A DNA stretch of 36,270 nucleotides from assembly GCA_905181995.1 (NCBI GenBank), contig CAJIZO010000077.1, positions 1 to 36,270 of the forward strand. Reading direction: 5' to 3'. Position 1 is the stretch's first letter, and each line of letters opens with the position of its first letter. The notes under the pieces are model-generated. The model was not told where the DNA came from. It saw only the letters and a list, made by a program, of their open reading frames with translations, and ran no database searches. A program made the translations under genes and the position numbers. This DNA comes from Flavobacteriaceae bacterium TMED48. Its GTDB lineage: Bacteria; Pseudomonadota; Gammaproteobacteria; Pseudomonadales; Porticoccaceae. Of the stretch, positions 1 through 8,409 are shown in pieces.

Positions 1-42
1 CGTAACGAGCCACAGCAATTACCCGACCGCAGCTGTTCCTAA

Positions 43-120
43 CCATGGCACTCTTTAACCACGGCGCTTTTTAGCCCCGGCGCTTTTTGGTCACGGCGCT
101 TTTTTAGCCCCGGCGCTTAT
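43..120. repeat. Short tandem array, about 4.8 imperfect copies of a 16-17 bp unit (CCMCGGCGCTTTTTAG)
   Basis: Units read directly: CCATGGCACTCTTTAA (43-58), CCACGGCGCTTTTTAG (59-74), CCCCGGCGCTTTTTGG (75-90), TCACGGCGCTTTTTTAG (91-107), CCCCGGCGCTTAT (108-120). Confidence 0.85.
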
Positions 121-211
121 CTGACTACAGCTCCTACGTAACGGCAGTGCTTGCTCACCCATAGCTTGCGCATTGCCAAAGCCTTAATACCCTTTACAAC
201 GGGGTGAAACG

Positions 212-1348
212 TTACAGGCCGAAGATAATTTTTTCGCTCTTCAACAATCGCTCCATACCCAATACCAAGGCAATCGACAGCGCCAGCGTCGACAGGCAGG
301 AAACCCCCAGCGCCAAAAGGGGTGTACTCTGCCCCTTCATCAGGTCGATCAGCGCCTGCAACTGACCAGTGACCGGCGCCCAGCGTAGCTGATCGGTGGC
401 AACGTCAAAAGTCACGGCGTAGGACAGCGCCATCGGCACAAACATCACAAAGGTGATGTAGGTTTGGGCCTCTTTAAAACTCTTCGCCATAAACGACACA
501 AACAGTTGCATGCTGGCGGCCAATACCGCGACTGGAATGCATACCAACACCGCGGCGAGCATAAATTCGATGCCGATATGGATGCTGAAGCCAAACTCTT
601 GCCAGGGCACCAGTGGGTAGATCAGTTTAGACATGCTCACCACCAACACCAGACCGGCCATACCGAAGACACTCACGGCGCCGACTTTGGCGAGTATGAG
701 CTGGCGCAGACCGATTGGGTGACTGAGCAGCAACGCCAGCGAATGCCGCTCGCGCTCTCCCGCGCTGGTATCTATCGCCAGATTCATGCCGGCGATAAAT
801 ACCGCCAATAAGATCAGCAGCACCATCATGCCAATGAACATGCCCCCCTTGGACTCAGCGGTCGCGCGATCCTGTAGCTGGACGTTCAGCGGTCGCACGG
901 TGTCTGGATGTATACCGCGGGCGATCAGGCGCAGCGCGCTCATTTGGCTGCTGTACTGCCCCAGCGCTCCCCTAATTTGTCGCACCGAACTCTGCAGTCG
1001 ATCGTTTGAGGTGTCGGCAATTAAAATCACCTCCGCCGGTTCTCCACGGGCCATTTGCTGGCCGTATTCGGTACCAATAATCAACTCAATGGCAACTTGT
1101 TCCGCGTCGTCATCGCTGTGCAAAATACCCTCGCGTTTGAGGTGGGCCACCAGATCCGGCGCTTGCTCGACGTTGGTTATGGTGATGAGCACATCTTCGA
1201 CATTGGAAAATTTATCGATCATCAGCATAAATAGCGCGGCGGTGAACACCGGCGTCAAGATCGCGTAGTACAGTCCCGCCATCACCGATCGTTTGTCGCG
1301 TATTGCATCGAGCAATTCTTTGCGCAGCAGACTCCAAAAGATTGTCAT
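212..1348 (-). CDS. ABC-2 type transporter permease (NatB-like / CPBP-less ABC exporter permease)
   Basis: MTIFWSLLRKELLDAIRDKRS N-terminus typical of ABC-2 permeases; several hydrophobic segments; start at 1348 overlaps the end of the upstream ATPase gene (track ORF start 1486 is too long). Confidence 0.85.
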   Translation of the reverse strand: MTIFWSLLRKELLDAIRDKRSVMAGLYYAILTPVFTAALFMLMIDKFSNVEDVLITITNVEQAPDLVAHLKREGILHSDDDAEQVAIELIIGTEYGQQMARGEPAEVILIADTSNDRLQSSVRQIRGALGQYSSQMSALRLIARGIHPDTVRPLNVQLQDRATAESKGGMFIGMMVLLILLAVFIAGMNLAIDTSAGERERHSLALLLSHPIGLRQLILAKVGAVSVFGMAGLVLVVSMSKLIYPLVPWQEFGFSIHIGIEFMLAAVLVCIPVAVLAASMQLFVSFMAKSFKEAQTYITFVMFVPMALSYAVTFDVATDQLRWAPVTGQLQALIDLMKGQSTPLLALGVSCLSTLALSIALVLGMERLLKSEKIIFGL

Positions 1349-2079
1349 GCGGCGATCCCCTCGTCGGTTCCGATGAGGCAGATAAACGCCTCCTCGAGAG
1401 AATCCTTGTTGGTTTGCGAACACAGCTGCTCGGGACTGCCGACGGCTCTGACGCGGCCATTGGCCATCACCACCACCCGATCGCACAGCGATGCTACCTC
1501 TTGCATGACATGGCTGGAAAACAGGATACAGTGACCCTGATCTCTGAGTCGGCGCAACACGTCTCTTAGCAGTCGCGTGCTCATCACGTCGAGACCGCTG
1601 GTGGGCTCATCGAGGACGATGTTTTTCGGGCGGTGCACGATCGCTTGTGCCAGCGCGGTTTTCATCCGCTGACCCTGAGAAAATCCCTTGCAGCGTCGAT
1701 CGGCAATTTCGCTAAGCTGCAAGTCGGCAATCACTTGTTGGGTCGCGTCGGCGGCGATCTGTCTGGACAGTCCGCTGAGTTCGGCAAAGTATTGGATATA
1801 CTCACGCGGCGTTAGGCGTTCGTATATACCGAACGGGTCGGGGAACAGACCGAGTTCACGTTTCGCCGCTATCGGCTGCTTGGCAACATCGAATCCGTTG
1901 ATAGTAGCGCTGCCCGCATCGGCTTGGAGCAGACCAAAAATGGTTCGTAGACAGGTGGTTTTACCTGCCCCATTGGGGCCGAGAAGACCGGTGATCTGAC
2001 CGTCCGCAGCCTCCAGTGACAGGTTGTCCAAGGCTTGAACGTCGCCGATTTTTTTGTACAGATTGGCTACAGCGATCAC
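1345..2079 (-). CDS. ABC transporter ATP-binding protein (NatA-like)
   Basis: Walker A GPNGAGKTT, signature FSQGQRMKTALAQA, Walker B IVLDEPTSGLD. GTG start at 2079 gives a 4-bp overlap with the upstream gene stop at 2076. Confidence 0.88.
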   Translation of the reverse strand: MIAVANLYKKIGDVQALDNLSLEAADGQITGLLGPNGAGKTTCLRTIFGLLQADAGSATINGFDVAKQPIAAKRELGLFPDPFGIYERLTPREYIQYFAELSGLSRQIAADATQQVIADLQLSEIADRRCKGFSQGQRMKTALAQAIVHRPKNIVLDEPTSGLDVMSTRLLRDVLRRLRDQGHCILFSSHVMQEVASLCDRVVVMANGRVRAVGSPEQLCSQTNKDSLEEAFICLIGTDEGIAA

Positions 2080-3578
2080 GGTGATTCCTCGGTGTTGGGT
2101 TGCAGTGCCGTTGCAGTGGCGGGGCGGTCGAGCGCATTGGCATTCAGATAAAAGCCGCCCGCGCCGCCGTCTTGGATACATTCGCTGTTGATTTCGGTGG
2201 TCGACCCGAGGTCGATAAATTGCGCAATCAACCGCCCCGCGCAGGTTTGCATGGCTACGCCATGAGCTGCGTGGGGCGCAATCCAATGCACCGCATTGGT
2301 CATCTTGCTCATCGCCAATTCAGCCCATTCCGGCGGCGTCGCCGGATCCTGCTGGCCAGACAATAACAGGGTCGGGATGGCGCTGGCGATCGGCTTAAAA
2401 AAATCATCATTCACCGGATCGGCTGGCCATACGGCGCAGGCGTCAGACATTTGCTCGAGCATGCTAGTGCCGATTGTCGATTGACCTAATTGCTCGGCCA
2501 AATCGCTTGTAAGGCGATGGATGTCCTCGCTGCAGAGCACCGCATTGTGCATGCCCATCGCCAGATCGAGTCCGTTCATGGTCAGCGAATACAGCCCCAA
2601 CACCGGCTGATAATTACCCGCTGCCGCGCGGTCGATCGCCAACGGCAACAGCGATCGGGTGTTGGGTGCATACAGCGCCAGGCGCAGCACGCCAAGGAAT
2701 TTGTCGCGGGTGAGAAAAAATTTGCTCGGCTCGCCGGTCGTAGGGTGCATCACCTGCAGCATGGCCGGCGACTGGTCGAGTTTGGCGATCACCGTGGCTA
2801 GGCGTTCGGCAAGGTTGGGGAATTGCTCGCCGCAGCGATCGCGATCCGCGCATTCGGCCAATAACAGCGCCATCGCGCGATCGATCGCCAGACCAATCGC
2901 CAACACCGACTGCTGCATGGGCACCACGCCATCTAGCGTCACCGTGCCGAGGGCCTCGGGATAGCGGCGCATATAGAGCTGCGCCATGCGGCTGCCGTAA
3001 GAAATGCCGTAGAGGTGGAGCTTTTGGTAGTTGAGCTCGACCCGCACCGCCTCAAAATCTGCCAGCGCGATGGCACTGGTATATTGCTTGACGTCACCCT
3101 GCAGTTGGGCCAGACAGTTTTGCGTTTCTAGCGCCGCGTCGAACTTACGGTCGTCGACCTGCAGCGGTAACACGCTGGTATCCTCAGGACACAGCAGTGG
3201 GTTGGAGCGGCCGGTGCCGCGCTGGTCGATGAGTAAAATATCACGGGTCTGCCTAACGTTGGCAAAGGTGGCGTCAAACGTCGGCGCGCTATCGATGGCC
3301 GACTGTCCGGGTCCCCCGGCGATGGCTAAGAACGCCTCAGCGGGGTAGATATTTTTGATCGCCGGGATGACCGCGTAGTGGATGTCGATCTTGCGCCCTT
3401 CGGGTTGCAGCGGGTTTTCTGCAACCTCGATGGAACCGCAGCGGAGTCGGTCGGCGATGCCATCGACATAGCACGGCGGGTGGTCGGCCTGCGCCTGCGC
3501 CCAAGCGCCGACCGGCGTCATACTCAAGCACACCAGCGACATTAGATGGATGCACAGGCTGTGGGTGCGAAGCGGCAA
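2076..3578 (-). CDS. Secreted alpha/beta hydrolase, TAP-like/S33 peptidase family
   Basis: Signal-like N-terminus; AIAGGPGQSA oxyanion motif, DQRGTGRS, GISYGSRMAQ nucleophile elbow, C-terminal LLLSGQQDPATPP and AAHGV. Confidence 0.85.
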   Translation of the reverse strand: MPLRTHSLCIHLMSLVCLSMTPVGAWAQAQADHPPCYVDGIADRLRCGSIEVAENPLQPEGRKIDIHYAVIPAIKNIYPAEAFLAIAGGPGQSAIDSAPTFDATFANVRQTRDILLIDQRGTGRSNPLLCPEDTSVLPLQVDDRKFDAALETQNCLAQLQGDVKQYTSAIALADFEAVRVELNYQKLHLYGISYGSRMAQLYMRRYPEALGTVTLDGVVPMQQSVLAIGLAIDRAMALLLAECADRDRCGEQFPNLAERLATVIAKLDQSPAMLQVMHPTTGEPSKFFLTRDKFLGVLRLALYAPNTRSLLPLAIDRAAAGNYQPVLGLYSLTMNGLDLAMGMHNAVLCSEDIHRLTSDLAEQLGQSTIGTSMLEQMSDACAVWPADPVNDDFFKPIASAIPTLLLSGQQDPATPPEWAELAMSKMTNAVHWIAPHAAHGVAMQTCAGRLIAQFIDLGSTTEINSECIQDGGAGGFYLNANALDRPATATALQPNTEESP

Positions 3579-3872
3579 CTGGGACCTCCTTTTCGTTGAT
3601 GACGCTGAACCATTTTCCGAGTTTGTAGGGCGTAGTCAGCGTGGATATCTAAGGCAATAATTTAGCATTATACGGCGAGAGTAAACCCTATTTAGACGGT
3701 GAGGGCCATCGATATTTGATGGCTTACCGTCGCCGAGCGTGCCGCGTGAAGCGCTCGCTCGCCCGCCGTTGGTGAGGGCAAATGCGCCCGTTTAAAAACG
3801 GCAATCGAGGGTTAGTCGAGGTAGCGATGATTTAGTGACCTATCTCGTGTACGGAATAAATGCTGGTAGTAA

Positions 3873-3894
3873 CCGCTTACTTATAAGCGGCTTT
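3873..3894 (+). terminator. Terminator-like hairpin followed by a short T run
   Basis: CCGCTTA-CTTA-TAAGCGG followed by CTTTT; no conventional CDS lies immediately upstream on this strand. Confidence 0.4.
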
Positions 3895-4539
3895 TCGCCC
3901 ATTGAGCTGTGGATTATAGTCTGCGCCGCTGGCTTTTTCGTAGGTTGAATTGGCTAAAAACCGGATCAAATCAACCGCACGAGGGTGACTCACTTGGCGC
4001 TGGCGAGCCCACCGAATGGATTGCCTGCCTTGGTTGGGCAAGGTGTTTTTGTCTGGCTACGCTGATAGATTGATATTTTAAATTTGGAGATTTATATGGC
4101 GGTATTTTGTATTTCCGTTGCGTTTCTCGGGATACAAAGGCTTCTTTTTTGATGCTTAGAACCTCTGTTGTGTTGACATCTAACCCAGCGCAACCAATCA
4201 CCCTGCTCGCGCAGCGAAATCAGGGCATCATTATCATAGCTCGAATAATCCGCATTAGAATGGGCACCGGCTTGATGGTAGCGTGACTCTCCGGGGAAGA
4301 CACCCCGCCGGGTTTTGAATGCACTTCTGTCCTCGAATGCCCTGACCTTCCTTTCAATCTTGAGTTCGTGCGGGCTACACCCCTCATTACGGTAATTTTT
4401 TGAGCCAAGAAAAAAGCCGAAAAAGCGTTTTGTGGCTTCGTCCGGTAGCGCTGGCCTGTGCTGGTTTTTACCAAGCTCTGCTTGTACAGCTTGGGAACTG
4501 GCGATATGAGGTCAACCGTGCGCAATTTGAGCAGTGTGT

Positions 4540-4568
4540 GACCCAGGGCGGTTGCCCTGCCCTGGGTC
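4540..4568. other. Strong hairpin downstream of the redoxin gene
   Basis: Perfect 9-bp arms GACCCAGGG / CCCTGGGTC, loop CGGTTGCCCTG; no T tract on either side. Confidence 0.6.
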
Positions 4569-4613
4569 GTTGGTTGGCGCGATCGGCGTGGTTAACGCCT
4601 TAGCGCCGGTGGT

Positions 4614-5180
4614 TTAGATGCTACAGCTGTCGCTGTCGCAGCGTTCGCTGTTGTCGCTTTTTACGCTCGAACTACTGGTTGCGGCGGCCGACGTTGCGCT
4701 GGCCTCTTCCGGCACTGAGGCTTCCTTGAGCAGTTGCCCGATGGCGTTGCCCACCTGCATATCGTTAACCCGGCCGGTGTGATTGAGACGAATACGCCCC
4801 GCCCGATCGATCAAAACCAGGCTCGGTGTGCCCTGCAACTGATAGGCTGCCATGGTTTTTGGGATCGGCCCGTGCTCGGCGGGTTGATCGATGGCAATCG
4901 GAAAGCCCAAGCGGTACTCGTGAATAAACACCTTAAGCGCCTCCGGGGTCATCACCGAATGGTGCTCAAACACGCTGTGCAGGCCGATCACCTGTACCTG
5001 ATCGCTGGAATACAGCTCGTGGATGGCACTCGCCTGCGGCAGACCGTGAGATATGCAGCCGGGGCAGAGCATCTGAAAGGCGTGCACTGCCACCACCTTG
5101 CCGCGCAGCGAGGCGATCGATAATGGATCGCTGTTATGCCACTGCTGCGCGTGGATTTCTGGAGCGATAATAGTGTTCAC
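4614..5180 (-). CDS. TlpA/redoxin-like thioredoxin-fold protein
   Basis: Thioredoxin-fold pattern with LRGKVVAVHAFQMLCPGCISHG active-site region, YQLQGTPSLVLIDRAGRIRLNHTG; Cys-containing tail CDSDSCSI. Confidence 0.8.
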   Translation of the reverse strand: MNTIIAPEIHAQQWHNSDPLSIASLRGKVVAVHAFQMLCPGCISHGLPQASAIHELYSSDQVQVIGLHSVFEHHSVMTPEALKVFIHEYRLGFPIAIDQPAEHGPIPKTMAAYQLQGTPSLVLIDRAGRIRLNHTGRVNDMQVGNAIGQLLKEASVPEEASATSAAATSSSSVKSDNSERCDSDSCSI

Positions 5181-5192
5181 GATAACCTCCAG

Positions 5193-6029
5193 TTATTGGC
5201 TCTTCATCGCTTTTGGCGGTGTGATCTTGCCGGGTAGGCTGAGATCTCCCGAGGCGACGTCGAGTACGTTGCTGACGCAAAATAGCGGTGCATGGATGTT
5301 CTTGTTGACCATCAGGCCCGCGGTCACACCGTCATAGCTCGCCGTATCGAGCGCCGTAGCATTGTCAAAGGCGACTTTAACTTCAACCGTGTCGCCCGCT
5401 ATCACCGGCTCCCAGCCTGGGCTATCGAGCAGAATCGGCAGTCCCGGCCAGGTCTTTGGTAGCCGCGGGGTGGTGTCCTTGGGAATATCGACCACGGTCA
5501 ATGCACCCTCGCCACAGCGCTCGTCAGGCTTTAATACCACCCAGTGGGTGTGCCATGTGCCGCCGTCGTTGCCGGTGTCTTTGTCGCCGTTTTCGTCGAA
5601 CAGGGGGGTGTCATCAAAGTCTGGGTGGGTCGCCACCGCCAGCGCTAAAATGCCCGCGTCGTGCTCAAAACCGGCTTCATAACTGTCGATGCTGGTTGGC
5701 CAGACGTAGGCATAGGCCGGTGCACCGGCCAATTCGCCAGCCGGGGTTGGCAGGGTATTGCCGACATCGCCGGCAACGCCCATGTGAAAGGTGGCGACGT
5801 TGTCCTGCCGTGATACTTTGGCGTGAATAATGTCGAAGTCGGGATTGCCATCGGCAGTTTTAGCCGACTGTATACCGCCGGCGTTCGGTCCGTGAGCGGC
5901 TGCAGGTAGCGCAGCAAGGGCCATTGTAATAGCGCTTGCGAGTACATAATTTGAATGCCGAGCGCTGCGGCCGCGAGCGGTAGATGAACGGGTTTGAGAG
6001 GTGTTACTGTGCTGAATAGCCATGATCAA
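5193..6029 (-). CDS. Secreted hypothetical protein
   Basis: 278-aa ORF with signal-peptide-like segment LASAITMALAALPAAAHG; ends just upstream of the redoxin start; Asp-rich loop DENGDKDTGNDGGTWHTHW. Confidence 0.7.
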   Translation of the reverse strand: MIMAIQHSNTSQTRSSTARGRSARHSNYVLASAITMALAALPAAAHGPNAGGIQSAKTADGNPDFDIIHAKVSRQDNVATFHMGVAGDVGNTLPTPAGELAGAPAYAYVWPTSIDSYEAGFEHDAGILALAVATHPDFDDTPLFDENGDKDTGNDGGTWHTHWVVLKPDERCGEGALTVVDIPKDTTPRLPKTWPGLPILLDSPGWEPVIAGDTVEVKVAFDNATALDTASYDGVTAGLMVNKNIHAPLFCVSNVLDVASGDLSLPGKITPPKAMKSQ

Positions 6030-6156
6030 GTCCTTTTTATCTGTTCAGTCGCGGGTGAGACATCACTCGCTTGACTGGGTTGGGTATCAATGTGTTACGG
6101 GGCGCAATATAAAACGCGCCAGAGGGCTTGGCAAGTTAGTTTCGACCCGATACTAT

Positions 6157-6753
6157 ATGCCCATGTCGACAGAGAACCTTTACAATCTTGCCGAGCGCCT
6201 GGGCGAGCTGCTGCGCGTGGAGCGCCGCGGCATGCTCAGGGCCAAACAACTGGAGCCGGTGCACTTGGCGACGCTGCGCTATCTGTGCGCCTGCAATCGT
6301 TTCTCTAACTCCGCCAGCGCGATCACCGAGTACCTTGGTCAGACCAAGGGCACCACCTCGCAAACGCTCAAAGTATTGGAAAAAAAATCGCTTCTAAAAC
6401 GCGTTGCCGACGTCAAAGATCGCCGTGTGGTGCATTTTTTAGTTACTTCCAAAGGCCGCCAACTGGTGTCTGAGGTGGCGCCGTCATTGGCTCTTATGGA
6501 TGCCTGCGCGCGCATTGAACCGTCGGATCAGGTGGGTGCCGAGCAGGTTTTGGCGCATTTGATTACCGCGTTGTTGCAGACTAACAACATGCGTGCCTTT
6601 GGTGCCTGCGGGCGCTGCCGCCACAATCAGCGACGCCGAACCGGCCTGACGGAGGGTGGGTCGTATTGTAACTTGGTCAAGCAACAACTCAGTGCCTCTG
6701 AGAACCAATTGATCTGTCGGGAATACCAGCGCGTCGACGTTGCTGCGGGGTAG
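6157..6753 (+). CDS. MarR-family transcriptional regulator with a C-terminal four-Cys extension
   Basis: Winged-helix motif ITEYLGQTKGTTSQTLKVLEKKSLLKRVADVKDRRVVHFLVTSKGRQL; ATG at 6157 is the plausible start; C-terminal C-x2-C-x16-C-x15-C. Confidence 0.85.
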   Translation: MPMSTENLYNLAERLGELLRVERRGMLRAKQLEPVHLATLRYLCACNRFSNSASAITEYLGQTKGTTSQTLKVLEKKSLLKRVADVKDRRVVHFLVTSKGRQLVSEVAPSLALMDACARIEPSDQVGAEQVLAHLITALLQTNNMRAFGACGRCRHNQRRRTGLTEGGSYCNLVKQQLSASENQLICREYQRVDVAAG

Positions 6754-6877
6754 ACTCTAGTATCCGTGGCCCTGAAATGCGCGCCTTGAACGCGTCGCCA
6801 CCGACATTGCGGTAGAGAGCTTATTTTAAAGAGCCGCCACAATACTGTTTTTTAGGGGGCTTGTTTAAGGCGCTTTT

Positions 6878-6903
6878 TTAGATCAGCTCTTTAGATCAGC
6901 TCT
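6878..6903. repeat. Perfect 13-bp tandem duplication TTAGATCAGCTCT x2
   Basis: Copies at 6878-6890 and 6891-6903. Confidence 0.9.
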
Positions 6904-6938
6904 TGAGAGCGACTTTTTAAACCAGAGGAGTTCTAAAA

Positions 6939-7040
6939 ATGTCTTTTAGCGCGGTTCAACGCATGCCGCAGAGCCATGGTCTCTGGCGAGGCTGCAGACA
7001 AAACCGTTGGATAAAGGCGTTAAACCGCGGCTTTACTTAA
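6939..7040 (+). CDS. Candidate small ORF, 33 aa, MSFSAVQRMPQSHGLWRGCRQNRWIKALNRGFT
   Basis: ATG preceded by AGAGGAG Shine-Dalgarno-like sequence at good spacing (ccagaggagttctaaaaATG); no Asp/Glu, five Arg and one Lys. Coding status untested. Confidence 0.35.
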   Translation: MSFSAVQRMPQSHGLWRGCRQNRWIKALNRGFT

Positions 7041-7067
7041 AGCTGTCAAACAAAACCATCAAATGTT

Positions 7068-7117
7068 GATTTTAAAGTGAGAAAAATTTCAGGAATGGAT
7101 TTTAAAGAGAGAAAGAT
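7068..7117. repeat. Two imperfect copies of a 20-bp A-rich repeat, 30-bp period
   Basis: GATTTTAAAGTGAGAAAAAT (7068-7087) and GATTTTAAAGAGAGAAAGAT (7098-7117), 18/20 identical. Confidence 0.75.
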
Positions 7118-7178
7118 GTATCGCAAGTTCCAGGCCACGCCATCAAGCCACGCTGCATGCTAGGTCCTCGACACGCCC

Positions 7179-7213
7179 GCTGGCCATTAACGAGGGGGGA
7201 GACAATGGCCAGC
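7179..7213. other. Perfect 10-bp inverted repeat with a 15-nt G-rich loop
   Basis: GCTGGCCATT (7179-7188) / AATGGCCAGC (7204-7213), loop AACGAGGGGGGAGAC; no T tract follows. Confidence 0.8.
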
Positions 7214-7460
7214 AGGTGCGTCGGGTATAACTGAGACCACCGCGCTAATCAAAAGTTCCATAAAAGCATAATTAACCACTTTTTATCTATTTTGCGCGCG
7301 TTACCGTCGCCCGGATGATCCGCCTGCCATTGCCATAGGTGCTGTGGGGGTCGCCACCGTTAGTGCGTATGCTGCTTAATTCTCGACCATCCATGTCAAG
7401 ACCTTGCGTGGGCCGACACAGTGGGTTCTGTGCTGCATACCATCATGGATCCGCGCAACC

Positions 7461-8297
7461 TCACAGCAGGTCGCGGTATTGAGAGTCAAAATTGGCCGCC
7501 ACCTGATTGCGATTAAACTCGCTGACCACGCGCAATAGCTGGCGGCAGGTGATTTGGCCGACCAAACGGCCATCGTCGATAACCGGCCGCCGCCGGCGCC
7601 CTTTGATCAGCATGTCGTTGGCGATGCTGACAATATCCGCATGCAACTGGCAGGCATCCACGGTAGCATTCATGTGTTGCTGCACCTGGTCGCCGTGGGG
7701 GCGATCTCGGTACAGCCCAAAGAGCATCTGCCGGCAGGTGATCTGCCCGATCAGACGATCCCCGTCGAGCACCGGTCTGCGCCTACGGCCCTTGCTGAGC
7801 ATGTCTGTGGCGACCGTTATCATGTCGGCACCCGCGTCGCAGCTCTCGACGTCGGTGGTCATGTGCTCCGACACTCGGCCGACCTCGCGGTGATCGTTGT
7901 AAATCGCCGATAAAATCGCCCGTAGGCAGTCCATTTCAGACAGTACCCCAAGCAAACTTTCGCCTTCATCGACCACGCAAAGCCCGGATACTCGATTGTC
8001 AATAATCGCCTTAATGGCCGTGAACAGGTCGTCGTCGGGATGAATTTTGATCGGGTGGAGCAACATGCAATCGCCGATCACGACGCCCGATGTCGCCTCG
8101 TTGAGCGTCGCCAACGCCGCTTTGAGGCAATCCATTTCAGACAAAACTCCGCGCAGCGCATCGTTGCCATCGATTGCGCAAAGCCCCGATACCCGGTGTT
8201 CAATAATCAGTTCAACGGCCCTATCGAGGCTGTCGTCGATGGAGATTTTTACCGGATTGTGCTGCATATAGTCGCTTAGATCGACGGAACGTAACAT
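7461..8297 (-). CDS. Protein with four CBS motifs in an A-A'-B-B' arrangement
   Basis: Repeated RVSGLC..D....L.GVLSEMDCL (x2) and KGRRRRPV.D..RL.GQITCRQ.L (x2). Start MLRSVDLSDYM at 8297 preceded by AGGAGG; track start at 8345 is less likely. Confidence 0.85.
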   Translation of the reverse strand: MLRSVDLSDYMQHNPVKISIDDSLDRAVELIIEHRVSGLCAIDGNDALRGVLSEMDCLKAALATLNEATSGVVIGDCMLLHPIKIHPDDDLFTAIKAIIDNRVSGLCVVDEGESLLGVLSEMDCLRAILSAIYNDHREVGRVSEHMTTDVESCDAGADMITVATDMLSKGRRRRPVLDGDRLIGQITCRQMLFGLYRDRPHGDQVQQHMNATVDACQLHADIVSIANDMLIKGRRRRPVIDDGRLVGQITCRQLLRVVSEFNRNQVAANFDSQYRDLL

Positions 8298-8409
8298 CTG
8301 CTGGTACCTCCTATTGGCCGTGCGCTGTATTGCGTCTGCGCGCACTTTATGGATTGTTAACGTTAATCGCCGCGCACTGTCGTTGTATATCTTGGCGCGC
8401 CGTAGCCGT

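Noticed and set aside
4292-4307. CGGGG-AAGACA-CCCCG hairpin
   Set aside because: Short stem with no associated gene or T tract; common by chance in GC-rich sequence.
4220-4525. 101-aa minus-strand ORF in the 3.6-4.6 kb gap
   Set aside because: No recognisable motif, no clear RBS, sequence composition like translated noncoding DNA; left unannotated.
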